Notes under the pieces: generated by a model
Database searches by the model: none
Seen by the model: only the letters and a program-made list of their open reading frames with translations
Told to the model about the DNA's origin: nothing
Made by a program: the position numbers and the translations under genes
DNA from: Chryseobacterium tagetis
GTDB lineage: Bacteria > Bacteroidota > Bacteroidia > Flavobacteriales > Weeksellaceae
NCBI RefSeq assembly: GCF_016735585.2
Contig: NZ_JAERSE020000001.1
Location: 558,001 to 622,000 of the forward strand
Direction: 5' to 3'
DNA: 64,000 nt
In this document: positions 62,401 through 64,000 of the stretch, piece by piece
Layout: each line of letters opens with the position of its first letter
Position numbering within the stretch: position 1 is the first letter of the stretch

Positions 62401-62811
62401 GATCTTGTTAAAACTGAACTGGAGAAAAAGAATATTCCGTTTGAATATCTGACAGGACAGACGAAAGATAGGGGAGCCAAAGTCCAGAATTTCCAGACCA
62501 ATGATGAGGTTCGGGTATTTTTAATCAGCCTAAAAGCAGGAGGAGTAGGTTTGAATCTAACCGAAGCAGACTACGTATACCTTATTGATCCATGGTGGAA
62601 TCCAGCCATCGAAAATCAGGCGATTGACCGAAGCCACAGAATCGGACAGACAAAACATGTAGTGGCAGTCCGGCTGATCTGTACCAATACAGTAGAAGAA
62701 AAAATCATGAATATGCAGAAGAAAAAACATAAGCTGGCTCAGGATTTAATTAAAACAGATGCTTCTTTCTTTAATACTCTGTCAAAAGACGAGCTGTTGG
62801 AAATTCTGTAA
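59476..62811 (+). CDS. SNF2-family DEAD/DEAH helicase with SWIM zinc finger
   Basis: A 1111-residue Snf2-type ATPase that would translocate on DNA. An N-terminal SWIM zinc finger (SSCSCDHDDQKLCEHQAEII, C-x-C and C-x-H near 76-92) precedes a long unassigned middle part. The two helicase lobes follow: LADDMGLGKTLQIIAFILSQ (motif I), VVPTSLLFNWQEEIEKF (Ia), YIFLDESQAIKNPNSERYKA (II, DESQ), VLTGTPVENNTFDLYGQLSF (III), KILVFSQFVGMLDLVK (IV), FLISLKAGGVGLNLTEADYV (V) and AIDRSHRIGQTKHVVAVRLI (VI). The start is the Met at 59476; the longer frame begins with an unconvincing PPHPTFLTG. Role (transcription or repair) is unknown. Confidence 0.92.
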   Translation: MELSGEYTLFNTHISTLSVYELLKHTHNGSFMENRDFQNIFPIALELNVGVFTKNNATFDFPRVSVSQIGNDVISSCSCDHDDQKLCEHQAEIIHCILEKEDFRIFYDNNLRRKILVRSAKGYGLENESNLDAYFQLNYSDGKLSIESKMKELLKMDEQVFKKDLIPQQQSLIKKLADQETDKKQILVIGRHRYYNQLSFLLMEADITQTGKIKNPVSSTDPMNLIWKSESPLAIKFYTALVVFQNKYNEDNTDTELDALQQIIKNPLELEVYFHDRDISETISAKSLIPVEVKVLKAEIQLTVFKKEPFFEITGELVFNDVSIPFKNVVIRNENFVYHQQTFHYVDHPDMLRVLKFFKANNEILLVHSSKYEEFVQTVLAPLENLVHINYSYIRKATSVELIEKNFEVERIVYLNQVGNFISIIPVMKYGEVEVPVYSRKQIFDTDQNGNEFTIERDYNAEIALTSMIMNQHPDFSEQLEGREYFYLHKDKFLDENWFLNAFEIWRNEGITILGFNEIKNNKLNPHKAKITIEVNSGIDWFNAKLKVHFGKKKATLKQVHRALRNKSKFVQLDDGSHGILPDEWIEKINRYFQAGDIDEDLLKIPKVNFTEISDLFEKEVLSEEVQNEITTYHEQFSKINRSEISVPAELNAELRDYQREGLNWLNFLDNFNFGGCLADDMGLGKTLQIIAFILSQREKYGHTTNLVVVPTSLLFNWQEEIEKFAPSLKILTHYGAEREKSITKINEYEIVLTTYGMVLSDIRFLKNFRFNYIFLDESQAIKNPNSERYKAARLLQSRNRIVLTGTPVENNTFDLYGQLSFACPGLLGSKQYFKDIYAIPIDKFEFSKRALELQKKIKPFILRRTKKQVAKELPEKTEMVIYCEMNAEQRKIYDNYEQELREFISATNDDEITQNRMHVLTGLTKLRQICNSPVLLKEGHSGNNAVKIEILTEQIENKSKEHKILVFSQFVGMLDLVKTELEKKNIPFEYLTGQTKDRGAKVQNFQTNDEVRVFLISLKAGGVGLNLTEADYVYLIDPWWNPAIENQAIDRSHRIGQTKHVVAVRLICTNTVEEKIMNMQKKKHKLAQDLIKTDASFFNTLSKDELLEIL

Positions 62812-62857
62812 TCTTCAGTTTTGATTAAAAATATCATTTTTCTGCCCGTATAATTTT

Positions 62858-62865
62858 TACCTTTG
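62858..62865 (+). promoter_or_regulatory. -7 element of the NtrC-type regulator gene
   Basis: TACCTTTG, full TAnnTTTG match, 19 nt before the TTG start at 62884. Confidence 0.55.
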
Positions 62866-62883
62866 TCTCTTAATTTTATTGTT

Positions 62884-64000
62884 TTGAGCAAGATATTAAT
62901 CATCGATGATGAAGAAAAAATCAGAACGCTTCTTTCCAGAATTATTGAGCTGGAAGGTTTTGAAATATTTCAGGCTTCTGATCTGAAGAACGGAAAAAAA
63001 AGACTGGAAAACTCAGAAATTGATGTCGTGATCAGTGATGTGAAACTTCCCGACGGAAGCGGAGTCGATTTTTCCAAAAATATCAAAGAAAGCTATCCCT
63101 GGATTGAAGTCATTCTTCTGACCGCATTCGGAAATATTCCCGATGGTGTTCAGGCGATAAAAAACGGAGCATTCGATTATATTACCAAAGGTGACGATAA
63201 CAATAAGATCATTCCGCTTGTTTACAAAGCCATGGATAAGGTGAGCTTAAACAAAAGACTCCTACAGCTTGAAAAACAATTGGGAGACAAGCAGTCTTTT
63301 GATAATATCATCGGAAAATCAAAAACCATAGAATCGGCAATTCATTCAGCGAAAAAAGTTGCTGTGACAGATGCGACTGTTCTTTTGACGGGAGAAACAG
63401 GAACCGGAAAAGAAGTATTTGCACAGGCAATTCATAATGCAAGTCATAGAAATAAACAGAATTTTGTAGCGGTCAACTGTTCTGCTTTTAGTAAAGAATT
63501 ATTGGAAAACGAATTGTTTGGTCATAAAGCGGGAGCATTTACAGGAGCATTAAAAGACTCAAAAGGAATCTTTGAAGAAGCCAACAACGGAACCGTTTTT
63601 CTTGACGAGATCGGAGAAATGCCATTAGATTTGCAGGCAAAATTATTACGTGTTTTAGAATCCGGAGAATTTCTGAAAGTGGGAGACAGCAAACCGACTC
63701 AAGTGAATGTAAGGATCATTGCCGCTACCAACAGAGATTTACAGAAAGAAATCGACAACGGAAGTTTTAGAGAAGATCTGTATTACCGAATTAATATTTT
63801 CAATATCATCCTTCCTTCGCTAAGGGAAAGAATCTCAGATATTGAAGATCTGGCTACTTTTTTCTTAAAAAAATACACACAGAAAGTTGGAAAAAAGATT
63901 ATTTCTATTTCTAATGACTATCTGAATGTGTTAAAAAAACATTTTTGGAAAGGAAACATTCGTGAGCTCCGTAATATTATAGAAAGAAGTGTCATTCTGG
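62884..64000 (+). CDS. NtrC-type sigma-54 response regulator, C-terminus cut by window edge
   Basis: At least 372 residues are visible. The receiver domain (1-120) has the acidic pair IIDDEEKIRTLL, the phosphoacceptor Asp in VVISDVKLPDGSG near 53, and the switch residues TAFG and KGD. The AAA+ sigma-54 activation domain follows, with Walker A GETGTGKEVFA near 172, the sigma-54 contact loop GAFTGA near 218, Walker B GTVFLDEIGEMPLDLQAKLL near 239 and ATNRDLQ. The Arg-rich ELRNIIERSV end of the domain is reached at the window edge; the Fis-type HTH should lie beyond. The start is TTG (MSKILIID). It should activate promoters of the sigma-54 type after phosphorylation by an unseen sensor kinase. 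Confidence 0.93.
   Translation, partial: MSKILIIDDEEKIRTLLSRIIELEGFEIFQASDLKNGKKRLENSEIDVVISDVKLPDGSGVDFSKNIKESYPWIEVILLTAFGNIPDGVQAIKNGAFDYITKGDDNNKIIPLVYKAMDKVSLNKRLLQLEKQLGDKQSFDNIIGKSKTIESAIHSAKKVAVTDATVLLTGETGTGKEVFAQAIHNASHRNKQNFVAVNCSAFSKELLENELFGHKAGAFTGALKDSKGIFEEANNGTVFLDEIGEMPLDLQAKLLRVLESGEFLKVGDSKPTQVNVRIIAATNRDLQKEIDNGSFREDLYYRINIFNIILPSLRERISDIEDLATFFLKKYTQKVGKKIISISNDYLNVLKKHFWKGNIRELRNIIERSVIL

Overview
The window looks like chromosomal DNA of a Bacteroidetes bacterium of the Flavobacteriales, most likely a Chryseobacterium relative (inference, no database search). The signs are low GC, a SusC/SusD outer-membrane pair, secreted proteins with type IX secretion (T9SS) C-terminal sorting domains, a CzcA pump fused to its outer-membrane channel, almost no Shine-Dalgarno sequences, and many matches to the Bacteroidetes -7 promoter element TAnnTTTG. 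I saw no tRNA, rRNA, CRISPR array or complete insertion sequence.

Layout. 1-7.7 kb: a SusD (cut by the window edge) and SusC pair on the minus strand, a secreted calcium-dependent PI-PLC-like enzyme, an intergenic repeat pair, and a secreted metallophosphoesterase. 7.7-20 kb: a loose, AT-rich accessory region with an Lrp/AsnC regulator, two unknown small proteins, two tandem six-TM LuxR-type regulators (the second broken by one missing base), three paralogous secreted surface proteins (the third decayed) and an alcohol dehydrogenase. This region carries four copies of a 35-36-nt palindrome, each 35-39 nt before a TTTGC box. 20-27.5 kb: a haem-binding-domain protein, a P-type cation ATPase and a 1250-residue T9SS surface protein. 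27.5-37.5 kb: two Crp/Fnr paralogues plus a remnant of a third, then a plus-strand run that reads as a stress and DNA-repair island (two unknown small proteins, PncC/CinA-like protein, SDR, an unknown 204-residue protein, Ku, LigD and AlkB). LigD is split by a reading-frame break in a run of ten A. 37.5-46.7 kb: an EF-Tu-domain-like protein, secreted unknowns, aspartate kinase with a leader that looks like a transcription attenuator, AraC and SDR genes, an Lmo0937-type membrane peptide, two ferritin-like proteins and a fasciclin protein. 46.9-64 kb: an ECF sigma/anti-sigma pair, a T9SS repeat protein, a metal-efflux operon (Cys-rich DUF6660-like protein, CzcA-CzcC fusion, CzcB), an amidohydrolase lipoprotein, a SWIM-SNF2 helicase and an NtrC-type response regulator cut by the window end.

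The two signals that deserve most attention are regulatory. First, three TATGA-N6-TCATA type Crp/Fnr boxes (30421, 41554, 43840) all have their centre exactly 36.5 nt before the final G of a TAnnTTTG-like box, which puts them near -41.5. Two of them drive only a 60-75-nt stretch that ends in a terminator, so they resemble activator-dependent small RNA genes. Second, the palindrome family at 9149, 15812, 17516 and 19500 sits near -60 of its putative promoters and precedes surface-protein or orphan transcripts.
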